Shown here: piece after piece, positions 17,553-28,542 of the stretch
Layout of the letters: the number at the start of each line of letters is the position of its first letter
Position numbering within the stretch: the first letter of the stretch is position 1
Assembly (NCBI GenBank): GCA_900551015.1
Contig: URUI01000002.1
Coordinates: 5,201 to 69,200 of the forward strand
DNA length: 64,000 bases
Direction: 5' to 3'
Origin: an uncultured Collinsella sp.
GTDB taxonomy: Bacteria > Actinomycetota > Coriobacteriia > Coriobacteriales > Coriobacteriaceae
Notes under the pieces: generated by a model
What the model was told of the DNA's origin: nothing
Database searches by the model: none
Seen by the model: only the letters and a program-made list of their open reading frames with translations
Program-made: the position numbers and the translations under genes

Positions 17553-17718
17553 GGGCCATCCCCCTCACAACAAAAAAGCGACTCCTCCCAAAAGAAGAGC
17601 CGCAACCAGCATATATCAGAAAGAACCGATCCAACGCCAAACCGCCGTATCAACCATGTGGTGCAGGAGCGAAGCAACTGCAACATGGGACAGAACTCAG
17701 CCAAGGTTGAGATGTGCG

Positions 17719-17852
17719 GGAACCCCGGGAAGGGCAAATATATAAGGTCGATCGCGAGTTCCGCACGAGCCGGAGAGCACTTAATGTGCTCTCCGTGCGA
17801 GTCAGGACTGTCCGAGCAGGCGACCTTATATATTTGCCCTTTCCGGGGTTCC
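17719..17852. repeat. 134-bp inverted-repeat element with nested palindrome
   Basis: The outer arms are 32 bp each (17719-17750 and 17821-17852) and match with a single mismatch; they include GGGCAAATATATAAGGTCG and its complement. Inside lies a second palindrome, GGAGAGCAC / GTGCTCTCC around TTAA, with flanking CGCACG/CGTGCG. The whole unit can fold into one long cruciform or hairpin. It starts 19 nt after the UPF0210 stop (minus strand). It may be a MITE-like element or an elaborate terminator; no coding sequence is inside. Confidence 0.85.
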
Positions 17853-17870
17853 TCGCCTCGTATCCCTGGG

Positions 17871-19235
17871 CTAGTTCTTGAGCGAGTTCAGCGGTGCCGG
17901 GAAGCGTCCACCACGGTGGGCAAGCACGGTGCCGGCGTTGGGGTTCACCGGCATGATGGGCGCACGGCCGAACAGGCCGCCGTACTCGACGCAGTCGCCC
18001 ACGCCCTTGCCGATGGCGGGAATCACGCGGACGGCCGTGGTCTTGTTGTTGATGACGCCGATGGCCATCTCGTCGGCGATGATGCCGGCGATGGTCTCGA
18101 CCGGGGTGTCGCCGGGGATGGCGATCATGTCCAGGCCGACGGAGCACACGCAGGTCATGGCCTCGAGCTTCTCGAGCGAAAGCGCACCGGCTTCGACGGC
18201 GGCGATCATGCCGGCGTCCTCGGACACGGGGATGAAAGCGCCGGAGAGACCGCCCACGCTGGAGCTGGCCATGACGCCGCCCTTCTTGACGGCATCATTG
18301 AGCATGGCGAGCGCGCAGGTCGTGCCCGGGCCACCGCAGGTGCCCACGCCGATGATCTCGAGGATGCGGGCAACGGAGTCGCCGATGGCAGGCGTGGGGG
18401 CCAGCGACAGGTCGACGATGCCCTTCTCGACACCCAGGCGATGGGCGGCCTCGCGGCTCATGAGCTCGCCGGCGCGGGTGATCTTAAAGGCGGTCTGCTT
18501 AATCTTCTCGGCGACTTCCATCATCGATGCGGAATCGGGCAGCTTCTCCAGGGCTGCGGCCATAACGCCGGGGCCCGAGACGCCTACGTTGATGACGGCG
18601 TCGGCCTCGCCACCGCCGTGGACGGCGCCCGCCATAAACGGGGAGTCCTCGACCATGTTGGCAAAGCAGACAAACTTGGAAGCGCCGACGGAATCCTGGT
18701 CGGCCGTGAGTTTAGCGGCATCGATGATGGTCTGGGCGGCCATGAGCACGGCGTCCATGTTGATGCCGGCACGCAGGCTGGCGACGTTGACGCTGGAGCA
18801 GACGCGGCTGGTGGTGGCAAGCGCCTGGGGGATGGACTGGATGACGCGGCGGTCGGTGTTGCCGATGCCCTTCTGGACGAGTGCGGAGAAGCCACCCAGG
18901 TAATCGATGCCGAGGGTCTCGGCCGCGCGGTCGAGGGCATGCGCGATGGGGGTGAGGTCCTCATCCTTGCAGCACGCGGCGATCTGTGCCACCGGGGTGA
19001 CGGAAACGCGCTTGTTGACGATGGGGATACCGTACTCGCGCTCGAGGTTCTCGGCGGTCTCGACCAGGTGCTCAGCCGTGTGCGTCACGTGGTCGTAGAT
19101 CTTCGTGCACATGCGGTCGAGGTTTTCGTCGCCGCAACCCATGAGCGAAACACCCATGGTGATGGTCCTGATGTCGAGGTTCTGCTCCTCAACCATGCCG
19201 CGGGTTTCCGCGATTTCTGCGGGCGTGATCGCCAT
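17871..19235 (-). CDS. UPF0210 (DUF711, PFL-like) protein
   Basis: A 454-residue protein of the UPF0210 family, distantly related in fold to pyruvate formate-lyase. ATG 19235 ([18 protein letters not shown]) is chosen because AGGAGCG lies upstream and the length fits the family (about 450); the open frame extends 19 codons further without a ribosome site. Conserved segments include [46 protein letters not shown] and [18 protein letters not shown]. The biochemical role is unknown; homologues often sit next to an ACT-domain protein (UPF0237), which is absent here. It lies downstream of the methionine operon but with its own spacing of about 110 nt. Confidence 0.9.
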   Translation of the reverse strand: MAITPAEIAETRGMVEEQNLDIRTITMGVSLMGCGDENLDRMCTKIYDHVTHTAEHLVETAENLEREYGIPIVNKRVSVTPVAQIAACCKDEDLTPIAHALDRAAETLGIDYLGGFSALVQKGIGNTDRRVIQSIPQALATTSRVCSSVNVASLRAGINMDAVLMAAQTIIDAAKLTADQDSVGASKFVCFANMVEDSPFMAGAVHGGGEADAVINVGVSGPGVMAAALEKLPDSASMMEVAEKIKQTAFKITRAGELMSREAAHRLGVEKGIVDLSLAPTPAIGDSVARILEIIGVGTCGGPGTTCALAMLNDAVKKGGVMASSSVGGLSGAFIPVSEDAGMIAAVEAGALSLEKLEAMTCVCSVGLDMIAIPGDTPVETIAGIIADEMAIGVINNKTTAVRVIPAIGKGVGDCVEYGGLFGRAPIMPVNPNAGTVLAHRGGRFPAPLNSLKN

Positions 19236-19343
19236 CCTTGCGCTCCTATCTGCCAAAACGAGCATAGTCTTATCTATTCTAACGTGCCGCACGTGCCAAG
19301 TGGCGCATGCGGCACGTTTTGGTACTCGGTTGTTTCCGTTGTG

Positions 19344-21902
19344 TTACTGCCCAAAGACCTCTTCGGCGATACGAGCGCTTTCGGCGGCGTCCTTGGCGTA
19401 GTAGTCCGCACCGATCTGCTTGGCGTATTCGGGGGTGAGTACGGCGCCGCCTACGATGATCTTGACGCCCGGCACCTCGGCATGAAGCAGCTTGATGGTC
19501 TCCTCCATGGCGACGACCGTGGTAGTCATAAGTGCCGAGAGACCGACGAGCTTGATGTCACGCTCCTGTACGGTCTTGAGCACCTCTTGCGGGTCGACGT
19601 CGCGGCCTAGGTCAAAGACGGTATAGCCGTAGTTATCGAGCAACATCTTGACGATGTTCTTACCGATGTCGTGGATGTCACCCTTGACGGTGGCCACGCA
19701 GATCTTGCCCTTGTCGGCAATCTCGCCGGCGGGCATCAGGCGCTTGATGGTGTCAAAACCCACGCGCGCGGCCTCGGCCGAGGCCATAAGCTGCGGCAAG
19801 AAGAACTTGCCCTGGTCAAAGAGGACGCCGACCTCGTCGAGGGCGGGGATAAAGTGGTTGTTGATGAGGTCCATGGCGTCGTGATCTGCCAGCAGACGCT
19901 CGGTCTCGGCCGCGATCTCGCCTTTGCGGCCCGAGACGACCATGCGACGAATCGGGTCGTCGTTGCCGTCAGGGGTGGTGGCGCTGGCAGCGGGCGCGGC
20001 GTCGGTCGATACTGCCTGAGCCGCTGCCGGGTTTGCAGCGATCTTGTACGGATCGGTCCAGCCGGCGTAGCGCTCGATGTATCCGGTCGAGCCCTCGTCC
20101 TCAACGCTCAAGACGCGATAGCTGTAGACGGTATCCATAAAGCGCTTAGAGCCCGGGTTCATGATGGGGGCGTCCAGGCCCGCGCCAAAAGCGGCAGCCA
20201 AAAAGACCGAGCCCAGCAGCGGGCGGGCAGGCAGGCCAAAGCTGATGTTCGATACGCCGAGCGCGCATTTGACGCCCAGACGCTCCTTGCACAGGGACAT
20301 GGCGCGCAGGATCTGCTCGGCCTGGCGCTGGTTGGTCGAGGCGGTCATGACCAGGCAGTCGATGAGGATGCGGTCCGGTCCGATGCCGTAACGGGCAGCC
20401 TCGGCCACGATGCGCTCGGCGATGGCGAAGCGAGCCTCGGCGGTATCGGGAATGCCGCCTTCGTCGAGTGTGAGGCCGACGACGTTGGTGCCGTAGTGGG
20501 CGACCAGCGGAAAGATCTCATCCATGATCTGCTGCTTGCCATTGACCGAGTTGATGATGGGCTTGCCGGCGTAGCGGCGCACGGCCGCCTCGACGGCTGC
20601 GGGGTCGGTGGAGTCAATCTGCAGCGGCAGCAAGGTGGAGCCCTGGAGCAGCTCGGTTGTCTGTTGGATGATCTTGACCTCGTCGATCTCGGGCAGGCCC
20701 ACATTGACGTCCAGGATATCGGCGCCCTGTTCCTGCTGGCTGATGCCCTGGCTCACGACGTAGTCCAGGTTGCCGTCACGCAGGGCCTGCTGCAGGCGCT
20801 TTTTGCCGGTGGGATTGATGCGCTCGCCGATGACGGCGATCTTGTGGCCGTCGCAGGGAAGGTCCACGACCGTCTGGGCGCTCGTGACCGACATGCTGGG
20901 CTTGCGGTGGCGTGGGCTGGGTGTGTGGTTGTCGATAAGCGTGCGCAGGGCCGCCATGTGCGCCGGCGTGGTTCCGCAGCAACCGCCCACGACGCTCACG
21001 CCGTCGGCGATCATGCCAGCGACGGCCTTGGCGTATTCGGGGGCCTGGATGTCGAAGACAGTGTTGCCGTCGTCGTCCACATGGGGGAGTCCTGCATTGG
21101 CCTGCACCATAACGGGCTTGTCGGTAACGGTGAGCATGCGTGCGGCAAGCCCACGGAGCTCGGCCGGGCCCTGGCTGCAGTTGATACCCAAAACGTCGGC
21201 GCCGATGGCGTCGAGCGTGATGGCGGCCACCTCGGGACTCGTACCCAGGAACGTGCGACCGTCTTCCTCAAAGGTCATGGTGGCAAAGACGGGCAGATCG
21301 GAGTTCTCGCGGCAGGCGAGGACGGCTGCCTTGATCTCGGCAAGATCGGTCATAGTCTCGATAATAAAGAGGTCGACGCCCGCAGCGACGCCGGCGCGCA
21401 CCTCCTCGGCAAAGAGGTCATAGGCCTCGTCGAAGCCGAGAGTACCCAAGGGGCGAAGTAGCGCGCCGATGGGGCCGATATCGCCGGCGACGTAGTGGGC
21501 ACCGGCCGCGCGGGCGCAGGCGACAGCGGCGGCATAGACATCTGCCACGGTGGCGGCGTCGTCGAGCTTGTGGGCGTTGGCGCCAAAGGTGTTGGCGGTG
21601 ATCACGTCGCAGCCGGCCTCGACGTACTGACGCTGAATATCGGTAATGACCTGGGGCTCCTCAAAGTTGAGCAGCTCGGGCAGGGCGCCGGCCTTCATGC
21701 CGGCCGCCTGCAGCATGGTACCCATGCCGCCGTCGAACAGCAGATGCCCCGTGCCTTCGATGGCGGCGCGCAGGCGATCGTCCTTAATGCGAAGGTCGTC
21801 GATCGTGCGCGTCTTGTATGCAGCGCCATTACGACGGGCAGCATCAACGGGCGCCGCTAGCGCGGCGCCGTCCAGATCGTGAGTGATAAGCGGAGTAAAC
21901 AT
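19344..21902 (-). CDS. metH: Cobalamin-dependent methionine synthase (without activation domain)
   Basis: An 852-residue MetH. ATG 21902 (MFTPLITHDLDG) follows AGGAG; the longer frame overlaps the upstream gene. Order of domains: homocysteine S-methyltransferase (about 35-330, zinc-binding GGCCGTTPAHM at about 305), pterin-binding domain (from IAVIGERINPTGKKRL, about 360-620), B12 cap, and cobalamin-binding domain with the lower-ligand signature DIHDIGKNIV (about 745). The SAM-dependent activation domain of E. coli MetH is missing and is supplied by the separate gene just upstream. It forms an operon with metF, which provides the 5-methyl-THF. Confidence 0.96.
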   Translation of the reverse strand: MFTPLITHDLDGAALAAPVDAARRNGAAYKTRTIDDLRIKDDRLRAAIEGTGHLLFDGGMGTMLQAAGMKAGALPELLNFEEPQVITDIQRQYVEAGCDVITANTFGANAHKLDDAATVADVYAAAVACARAAGAHYVAGDIGPIGALLRPLGTLGFDEAYDLFAEEVRAGVAAGVDLFIIETMTDLAEIKAAVLACRENSDLPVFATMTFEEDGRTFLGTSPEVAAITLDAIGADVLGINCSQGPAELRGLAARMLTVTDKPVMVQANAGLPHVDDDGNTVFDIQAPEYAKAVAGMIADGVSVVGGCCGTTPAHMAALRTLIDNHTPSPRHRKPSMSVTSAQTVVDLPCDGHKIAVIGERINPTGKKRLQQALRDGNLDYVVSQGISQQEQGADILDVNVGLPEIDEVKIIQQTTELLQGSTLLPLQIDSTDPAAVEAAVRRYAGKPIINSVNGKQQIMDEIFPLVAHYGTNVVGLTLDEGGIPDTAEARFAIAERIVAEAARYGIGPDRILIDCLVMTASTNQRQAEQILRAMSLCKERLGVKCALGVSNISFGLPARPLLGSVFLAAAFGAGLDAPIMNPGSKRFMDTVYSYRVLSVEDEGSTGYIERYAGWTDPYKIAANPAAAQAVSTDAAPAASATTPDGNDDPIRRMVVSGRKGEIAAETERLLADHDAMDLINNHFIPALDEVGVLFDQGKFFLPQLMASAEAARVGFDTIKRLMPAGEIADKGKICVATVKGDIHDIGKNIVKMLLDNYGYTVFDLGRDVDPQEVLKTVQERDIKLVGLSALMTTTVVAMEETIKLLHAEVPGVKIIVGGAVLTPEYAKQIGADYYAKDAAESARIAEEVFGQ

Positions 21903-21912
21903 CAATGAGCTC

Positions 21913-22701
21913 CTAATGGCTGGAATAGCAGGTGGTGTGGGCGGCGCGGAAGCGGCAGTGTTCGCGCATGCGGCAGATAGTGCAGGTGGGGCGGCTCTGG
22001 GCGTCGTGGACCTCGCCGTCAAACAGACCGATCACCGCGGTCACGCTTTTGGTGGGCATGAGCAGGCTGGTGGGCGTGACGGTAAGCCCGATGAGCCGCG
22101 TGGCGTTGAGTGCAGCCACGATCGAGCGCTGGGACGTAAGCGGGCAGTCGCCGTAGCCGGGACTGAAGCGCCAGTTACCGGCGAGTCCGTGTGCGGCGGC
22201 CGCAGCCTTGACCTGCTGGTCCATCTGCTCGACGGCGGCTTCTACATAGGCAGAGCATGCGGCGTCGAGCACGGCTCCCTCCAGGGGCTGCTGGGCTCCT
22301 GTGGTGCGCAGACGACGCTCGGCGTCCATGCCGAGGGTGCATGCCATGAGCGCGGCAGAGCGGGCATCTTTGAGATGGCGATAGATGTCGCGACCACGCA
22401 GCTCAACGTTGGTGCCAACCAGACGGATGCTGGGCTCTCCCTGCTCATCGACGCTCGTGGCATCGATGGCAAATACGCGGCGCACGCCACGGGGCTCAAT
22501 GTCCAGTTCCAGACGCTCAACGACAAGCTCAATACGCTGCGACAGCTCGGGCTCAATCTGCTGACCGCCGTAGCCCAGGTAGCGCAGCATCTCGGCACGG
22601 TCGACTCGGGGGCGATGGGCGGCATCGATACGGTAGAGCGCCGGCGACGCAAGGTCGGCCGGCACTTCACCAAAAGCTGTATCGATGTGCGGTTTTTCCA
22701 T
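21913..22701 (-). CDS. Stand-alone methionine synthase activation protein
   Basis: A 262-residue homologue of the MetH activation domain. It starts at ATG 22701 (MEKPHIDTAF), overlapping the metF stop by one base (TAATG). Typical features are LRYLGYGGQQIEPEL near the N-terminus and the SAM-binding region NWRFSPGYGDCPLTSQRSI (RxSPGYG motif), followed by TPTSLLMPTKSVTAVIGL. A Cys-rich tail (PTCTICRMREHCRFR) extends beyond the normal domain and could bind metal. It should reductively remethylate inactive cob(II)alamin on MetH using SAM. metH starts 10 nt downstream. Confidence 0.9.
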   Translation of the reverse strand: MEKPHIDTAFGEVPADLASPALYRIDAAHRPRVDRAEMLRYLGYGGQQIEPELSQRIELVVERLELDIEPRGVRRVFAIDATSVDEQGEPSIRLVGTNVELRGRDIYRHLKDARSAALMACTLGMDAERRLRTTGAQQPLEGAVLDAACSAYVEAAVEQMDQQVKAAAAAHGLAGNWRFSPGYGDCPLTSQRSIVAALNATRLIGLTVTPTSLLMPTKSVTAVIGLFDGEVHDAQSRPTCTICRMREHCRFRAAHTTCYSSH

Positions 22702-23573
22702 TACCCCAGGCGCTCCATAATGGTCGCGGCGATTGCAGGACGGTTCATAGTGTACAGGTGCAGACCGTTGGCGCCGTGCTCCTTGAGGTCGCAAAGCTGG
22801 CGGGCGGCATAATCTACACCGGCTGCTTGCAGGCTCTCGGGGTCGTTCTCGTACTTGGCGAGGATCTTGATGACGGGGGAGGGCAGCGATGCGCCGCACA
22901 TAAAGACCATGCGGCTGATCTGCGACTTGCCCATAAACGGCATGATGCCCGCGGTAATGGGCACGGTGATACCTGCCTTGTCGGCAAGCTCGCGGAAGCG
23001 GTAGAAGCACTCGTTGTCAAAGAAGAGCTGCGTCACAAAGAAGCTCGCGCCGGCATCTTGCTTTTGCTTGAGGTATTCGACCGAGAGGTTGAGATCCTCG
23101 CAGGCAATGTGGCCCTCGGGGTAGGCTGCGGCGCCCACGCAAAAGCCGGCGTCGACGAGCTCGGGGATAAGGTCGCGGGCGTAGGCGTAGTCCGAGGCAG
23201 GCTTGTCGTCCTCGGTCGCGCTGGCGGGAAGATCACCGCGCAGGGCCAGCACATTTTCTACGCCGGCGGTGCGATACTCGTCGATCTTGGCGGCGATGTC
23301 GGCGTGGGTGCGGCCCACGCAGGTGAGGTGCGCTACCGAGGGCGTATCGAATTCGCTCGTAATCATATGCGCGATGGGGGCGGTGGTGGCGCCGTTGCCC
23401 GAGCCGCCGGCCGAGCAGGTGACCGAGACAAAGCTCGGCGAAAGCTTGCACAGATTGCCTGCCACCTCGCGAGCCGTGTCGAGGGTAAGCTCGCCCTTGG
23501 GCGGGAACATCTCAAACGAAACGGGCGCGGTGCCCTGGGATGCTGCCTGCTTAAAAACCTCGTCGACGCGCAT
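22701..23573 (-). CDS. metF: 5,10-methylenetetrahydrofolate reductase
   Basis: A 290-residue MetF (flavoprotein TIM barrel) that reduces methylene-THF to methyl-THF for MetH. Motifs are SFEMFPPKG at the N-terminus with the catalytic Glu, SVTCSAGGSG, VLALRGDLP, ASFFVTQLFFDNECFYRF and ITAGIMPFMG. ATG 23573 has AAAGGAGC upstream. It is the first gene of a three-gene methionine operon. A -10-like TAGAAT lies about 45 nt upstream, but no SAM or cobalamin riboswitch is visible in the leader. Confidence 0.96.
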   Translation of the reverse strand: MRVDEVFKQAASQGTAPVSFEMFPPKGELTLDTAREVAGNLCKLSPSFVSVTCSAGGSGNGATTAPIAHMITSEFDTPSVAHLTCVGRTHADIAAKIDEYRTAGVENVLALRGDLPASATEDDKPASDYAYARDLIPELVDAGFCVGAAAYPEGHIACEDLNLSVEYLKQKQDAGASFFVTQLFFDNECFYRFRELADKAGITVPITAGIMPFMGKSQISRMVFMCGASLPSPVIKILAKYENDPESLQAAGVDYAARQLCDLKEHGANGLHLYTMNRPAIAATIMERLG

Positions 23574-23998
23574 ATCGTGCTCCTTTAGATACGTAATAGT
23601 GTGATGTGTTGTAAGGATTCTACAGCACCACTGTGCCGCGGTGGAGTTTTACTCGCTATTTGGGAATACCAATCGAAGATGTTTCGCTATCGGCATTTTC
23701 TATAACAGGGCGGTCAATGTAGGATGGGCTATATTGAATGGTATCTGATGCGAAATACCAGTTAAGAAAGCCCCGTCCCAAATTGACTACCCTTAAACCA
23801 TGGGGAGAGGTCTGCAATTTATGCAGTTGATTGGCTGTTGAGGGTGGCAATACCGCCTCGATGGGGTAACCTCATTGATTGGTTTCGCGACAGCAACATA
23901 ACGGTAATGTCGCGGAAACACGGCGAGTCTAAGCTATGACTCGTTCGTTAGTAATCAACACCGCTTCTCACGCGGTGCCGATACGAAGGGAGTTCCGT
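23574..23998. other. Divergent regulatory region between metF and glnA
   Basis: No gene is seen. On the metF side there is a TAGAAT box (minus strand, about 23618). On the glnA side two GlnR-like half-site pairs occur, GTAAC-N6-GATTG at 23866 and GTAAT-N6-GAAAC at 23904 (actinobacterial GlnR consensus GTnAC-N6-GaAAC). The second overlaps a TTTCGCGACA / TGTCGCGGAAA hairpin (23883-23918). Hairpins with TGGTAT/ATACCA arms lie at 23739-23760. Confidence 0.45.
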
Positions 23999-26086
23999 AT
24001 GGCCGAACTTACTGACCGCTTCGGGACCATGGTGTTCTCTGAGGAAGTCATGAAGGACTACCTCCCCAAGGACATTTGGAAGCGCCTTGCTGCAACCCTC
24101 GAGGGCGGTGAACCGCTCGACCTGGATGTGGCCAACGCCGTTGCCCATGCCATGAAGGTCTGGGCCATCTCCAAGGGCGCGACGCACTACGCGCACTGGT
24201 TCCAGCCGCTTTCGGGCATTACTTCCGAGAAGCACGACAGCTTCCTGGAGCCCAACCACGACGGCACCGCCATTACCAAGTTTACGGGCAAGAACCTCAT
24301 CCAGGGCGAGCCCGATGCCTCGAGCTTCCCCAACGGTGGCCTGCGTGCTACCTTCGAGGCCCGTGGCTACACCGCTTGGGACCCCACCAGCCCCGCCTTT
24401 ATCAAGGACGATGTCCTGTGCATCCCCACGGCTTTCTGCTCCTACACGGGCGAGGCCCTGGACAAGAAGACCCCGCTGCTGCGCTCCATGACCGCGCTCT
24501 CGCGTGAGTCTAAGCGCGTTTTGGCGCTGTTTGGCAAGACCCCCAAGAAGGTCGTTCCTTCCGTGGGTGACGAGCAGGAGTACTTCCTGATCAAGAAGGA
24601 CGCTTACCGCAAGCGCAAGGACCTGGTCATCACCGGCCGCACCCTCTTTGGTGCTGCTCCATGCAAGGGCCAGGAGCTCGAGGAGCACTACTTCGGCGCT
24701 ATCCGTCCCACCGTCTCGGCCTATATGAAGGATCTGGACGATGAACTGTGGGCTCTTGGCATTCCCGCCAAGACCAAGCACAACGAGGTTGCTCCCTGCC
24801 AGCATGAGCTCGCACCGGTCTATGGCGAGGTCAACGAGGCCATCGACCAGAATCTGGTCATGATGGAGAAGATGAAGCTCATCGCCTCCCGCCACGACTT
24901 GGTCTGCCTGCTGCACGAGAAGCCCTTCGAGGGCATCAACGGTTCGGGCAAGCACAACAACTGGTCGCTTGGCACCGAGTCCGAGAATCTGCTCGATCCG
25001 GGCGACACCCCGCTCGACAACCTGCAGTTCATCGTCTTCCTCACCGCGGTGATCGAGGCCGTCGATAACTATCAGGAGCTCCTGCGTGCCTCCGTTGCCT
25101 CTGCCGGCAACGACCATCGTCTGGGCGCCAACGAGGCTCCTCCGGCGATTATGTCCATCTTCCTGGGCGACCAGCTTACCGAGGTCGTCGAGAAGATTAT
25201 CGATGGCAAGGCTTCCGTCCATGCCACGCGCGGCGTGCTCGACCTGGGTGCCGATACCCTGCCCAAGCTGATGCAGGACAACACCGATCGCAACCGCACC
25301 TCCCCGTTTGCCTTCACCGGCAACAAGTTCGAGTTCCGTGCCTGCGGCTCCGAGCAGAACGTCTCCGACTCCAACCTGGTGCTCGATGCCGCCGTGGCCA
25401 AGTCGCTCAAGTCCTTCGCCGACGCGCTTGAGGGTACGCCCGAGGATGAGTTCCAGGACGCTGCGCTCGAGTACTGCAAGAAGGTCCTGACCGACCACCA
25501 GCGCATTCTCTTTTCCGGCGATGGCTACTCCGACGAGTGGCCCGTTGAGGCCGAGAAGCGCGGCCTTGCCAACAACAAGACCACGGCCGACGCCCTGCCC
25601 GCCTTTGTTTCCGATAAGGCCATCGCGCTCTTTGAGGAGACGGGCGTCCTGACCAAGGCCGAGGCCCAGTGCCGCTACGACTGCAAGCTCGAGAAGTACA
25701 ACAAGCTCATGAACATCGAGGCCACCACGATGGTTCGCGAGGCGCGTCGTACCTATCGCCCGGTCATTACCGCCTATGCCACCAAGGTCGCTAAGGGCCT
25801 TGAGACTATTCGTGCCGCTGGTGCGGAGGCCGCCATGCAGTGCGAGCAGAACACGCTCAACAAGCTCTGCAACGGTATCACCACCATCAACGACTCCATC
25901 AAGGCGCTCGACGCCGTGCATCAGAAGGCCGAAGCCCTCGATGGTCAGGAGCAGGCCAACGTGTATGCACACGAGGTCGTTCCCGCTATGGATACGCTGC
26001 GCGCCGCCGTGGATGCCATGGAGGAAATTGTGGCCGCCGACTACTGGCCGGTCCCGACCTACGATGACATTCTGTTCTACGTGTAG
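23999..26086 (+). CDS. glnN: Glutamine synthetase type III (GlnN)
   Basis: A 695-residue type III glutamine synthetase, clearly longer than the 440-470 residue GlnA. ATG 23999 ([13 protein letters not shown]) has AAGGGAG upstream; the longer frame begins in the leader. Conserved features are [20 protein letters not shown], the ammonium/ATP segment [38 protein letters not shown] and [21 protein letters not shown] split over adjacent stretches. It makes glutamine from glutamate, ammonia and ATP as a hexamer double ring. It is monocistronic with its own terminator. Type III enzymes are typical of Bacteroidetes, Clostridia and Coriobacteria. Confidence 0.95.
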   Translation: MAELTDRFGTMVFSEEVMKDYLPKDIWKRLAATLEGGEPLDLDVANAVAHAMKVWAISKGATHYAHWFQPLSGITSEKHDSFLEPNHDGTAITKFTGKNLIQGEPDASSFPNGGLRATFEARGYTAWDPTSPAFIKDDVLCIPTAFCSYTGEALDKKTPLLRSMTALSRESKRVLALFGKTPKKVVPSVGDEQEYFLIKKDAYRKRKDLVITGRTLFGAAPCKGQELEEHYFGAIRPTVSAYMKDLDDELWALGIPAKTKHNEVAPCQHELAPVYGEVNEAIDQNLVMMEKMKLIASRHDLVCLLHEKPFEGINGSGKHNNWSLGTESENLLDPGDTPLDNLQFIVFLTAVIEAVDNYQELLRASVASAGNDHRLGANEAPPAIMSIFLGDQLTEVVEKIIDGKASVHATRGVLDLGADTLPKLMQDNTDRNRTSPFAFTGNKFEFRACGSEQNVSDSNLVLDAAVAKSLKSFADALEGTPEDEFQDAALEYCKKVLTDHQRILFSGDGYSDEWPVEAEKRGLANNKTTADALPAFVSDKAIALFEETGVLTKAEAQCRYDCKLEKYNKLMNIEATTMVREARRTYRPVITAYATKVAKGLETIRAAGAEAAMQCEQNTLNKLCNGITTINDSIKALDAVHQKAEALDGQEQANVYAHEVVPAMDTLRAAVDAMEEIVAADYWPVPTYDDILFYV

Positions 26087-26113
26087 GACTGGGACAGCAT
26101 ACCGTCACGGTTG

Positions 26114-26151
26114 AAAGCCGGGGTCCGCATTACGCGGGCCCCGGCTTTTTT
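26114..26151 (+). terminator. glnN terminator
   Basis: AAAGCCGGGGTCCGC pairs with GCGGGCCCCGGCTTT, continuing into TTTTT. Confidence 0.93.
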
Positions 26152-26193
26152 GTTGAACAAATTCACTAGGGCGGCGTCCGTTCGTGTCGTTTA

Positions 26194-26934
26194 TTAGGGT
26201 AGGGGTGTGCGCGTTGCCGTGTCGTGAAAATGGAAGATGCTCGGAATATAACGCGCCTCGATGTACTCAAATTGAGTTCCGGTTGAGTCGAATGTCTGGC
26301 TGGTTATGGCTGCCAGATACGAAGAAGAATCGACGCCAAGCAACCGGCAGTCCTCAGCGTCGGGCTGGACGAGTGTTATCGTTCGTTTGCTCACGGCAAT
26401 GGTGAGCCCTAGCTCATCCTCGATGTAATGGAAGAGCGACAGGGTGGCATTCTGCTCGTTTAAGCCGGGGACGGAGGAAGTTAGGAAGTAGTGGCGGTCG
26501 ACAACGACCGGTTTATCGTCGAGCATGCGGACGAGCTTCAAATGCGTAAGGTCTTCTCCTTCGGGAAATCCCGTCAATTGAGCTAGACACTTATCGGTGC
26601 TTACGTGCTCGAAATAGACGATTTTTGACGTTGGAATTGCTCCGATCGCGTGTGCCGATTCGCTGAACGAAGAAAGGCCACTTACGGTGAATGCGCCCTC
26701 TTTGCTGGTGCCTGCAAGTGACGTTTCGATTACGAGGACTCCCTTGCCTTTAATGGACTGAACTAGACCCTCATTTGCGAGAAGTGAGATGGCCTTGCGC
26801 ACCGTCATTCGAGAGCAGGAGAACTCTTTGGAAAGATTTTGTTCGGAAGGAAGGAGCGATCCTACGGGATGTTTGCCTTCGACAATCCGCTCTCGTAGGC
26901 TTCGGTAAATTTCACTGTACAGGATTCTTGCCAA
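26194..26934 (-). CDS. GntR/HutC-family regulator of the maltose-phosphate operon
   Basis: A 246-residue regulator with an N-terminal winged helix (EIYRSLRERIVEG ... LPSEQNLSKEFSCSRMTVRKAISLLANEGL) and a C-terminal UTRA ligand domain. The start is TTG 26934 with AAGGAG upstream. It is divergent from the glucosidase/PTS operon, whose promoter holds two TGTCTAGACA palindromes fitting the HutC-type consensus GT-N-TA-N-AC. It probably represses the operon and is released by a sugar phosphate such as maltose-6'-phosphate; ligand and mode are inference. Confidence 0.88.
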   Translation of the reverse strand: MARILYSEIYRSLRERIVEGKHPVGSLLPSEQNLSKEFSCSRMTVRKAISLLANEGLVQSIKGKGVLVIETSLAGTSKEGAFTVSGLSSFSESAHAIGAIPTSKIVYFEHVSTDKCLAQLTGFPEGEDLTHLKLVRMLDDKPVVVDRHYFLTSSVPGLNEQNATLSLFHYIEDELGLTIAVSKRTITLVQPDAEDCRLLGVDSSSYLAAITSQTFDSTGTQFEYIEARYIPSIFHFHDTATRTPLP

Positions 26935-27069
26935 AATGTTCTCCTTATTGAGGTTGTACAGAATGCGTCGAATCGGCGCGATTATCCGCTTCTACCAATT
27001 ATAGGAAGTGGAGACACTTAAAGTTGCCGCTTACCGCCATAAATCAACCGTTCGCCCGTGTGCTTAACA

Positions 27070-28474
<1,405 letters not shown>

Positions 28475-28542
28475 TACCGGAAATCAATTTTGTGAATGAT
28501 GGCGGGCGGCCGACCTTGGACAGGTCGCATGGGAGGAAAACC

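Noticed and set aside
19671..21461. 596-codon plus-strand frame opposite metH
   Set aside because: Shadow frame: metH on the other strand has full domain order and operon context.
23574..23700. SAM or cobalamin riboswitch ahead of metF
   Set aside because: No B12 box or S-box core sequence could be found in the leader.
23948..25972. 674-codon minus-strand frame opposite glnN
   Set aside because: Low-complexity Leu/Val/Gly translation typical of antisense reading in GC-rich genes; no start signal or domain.
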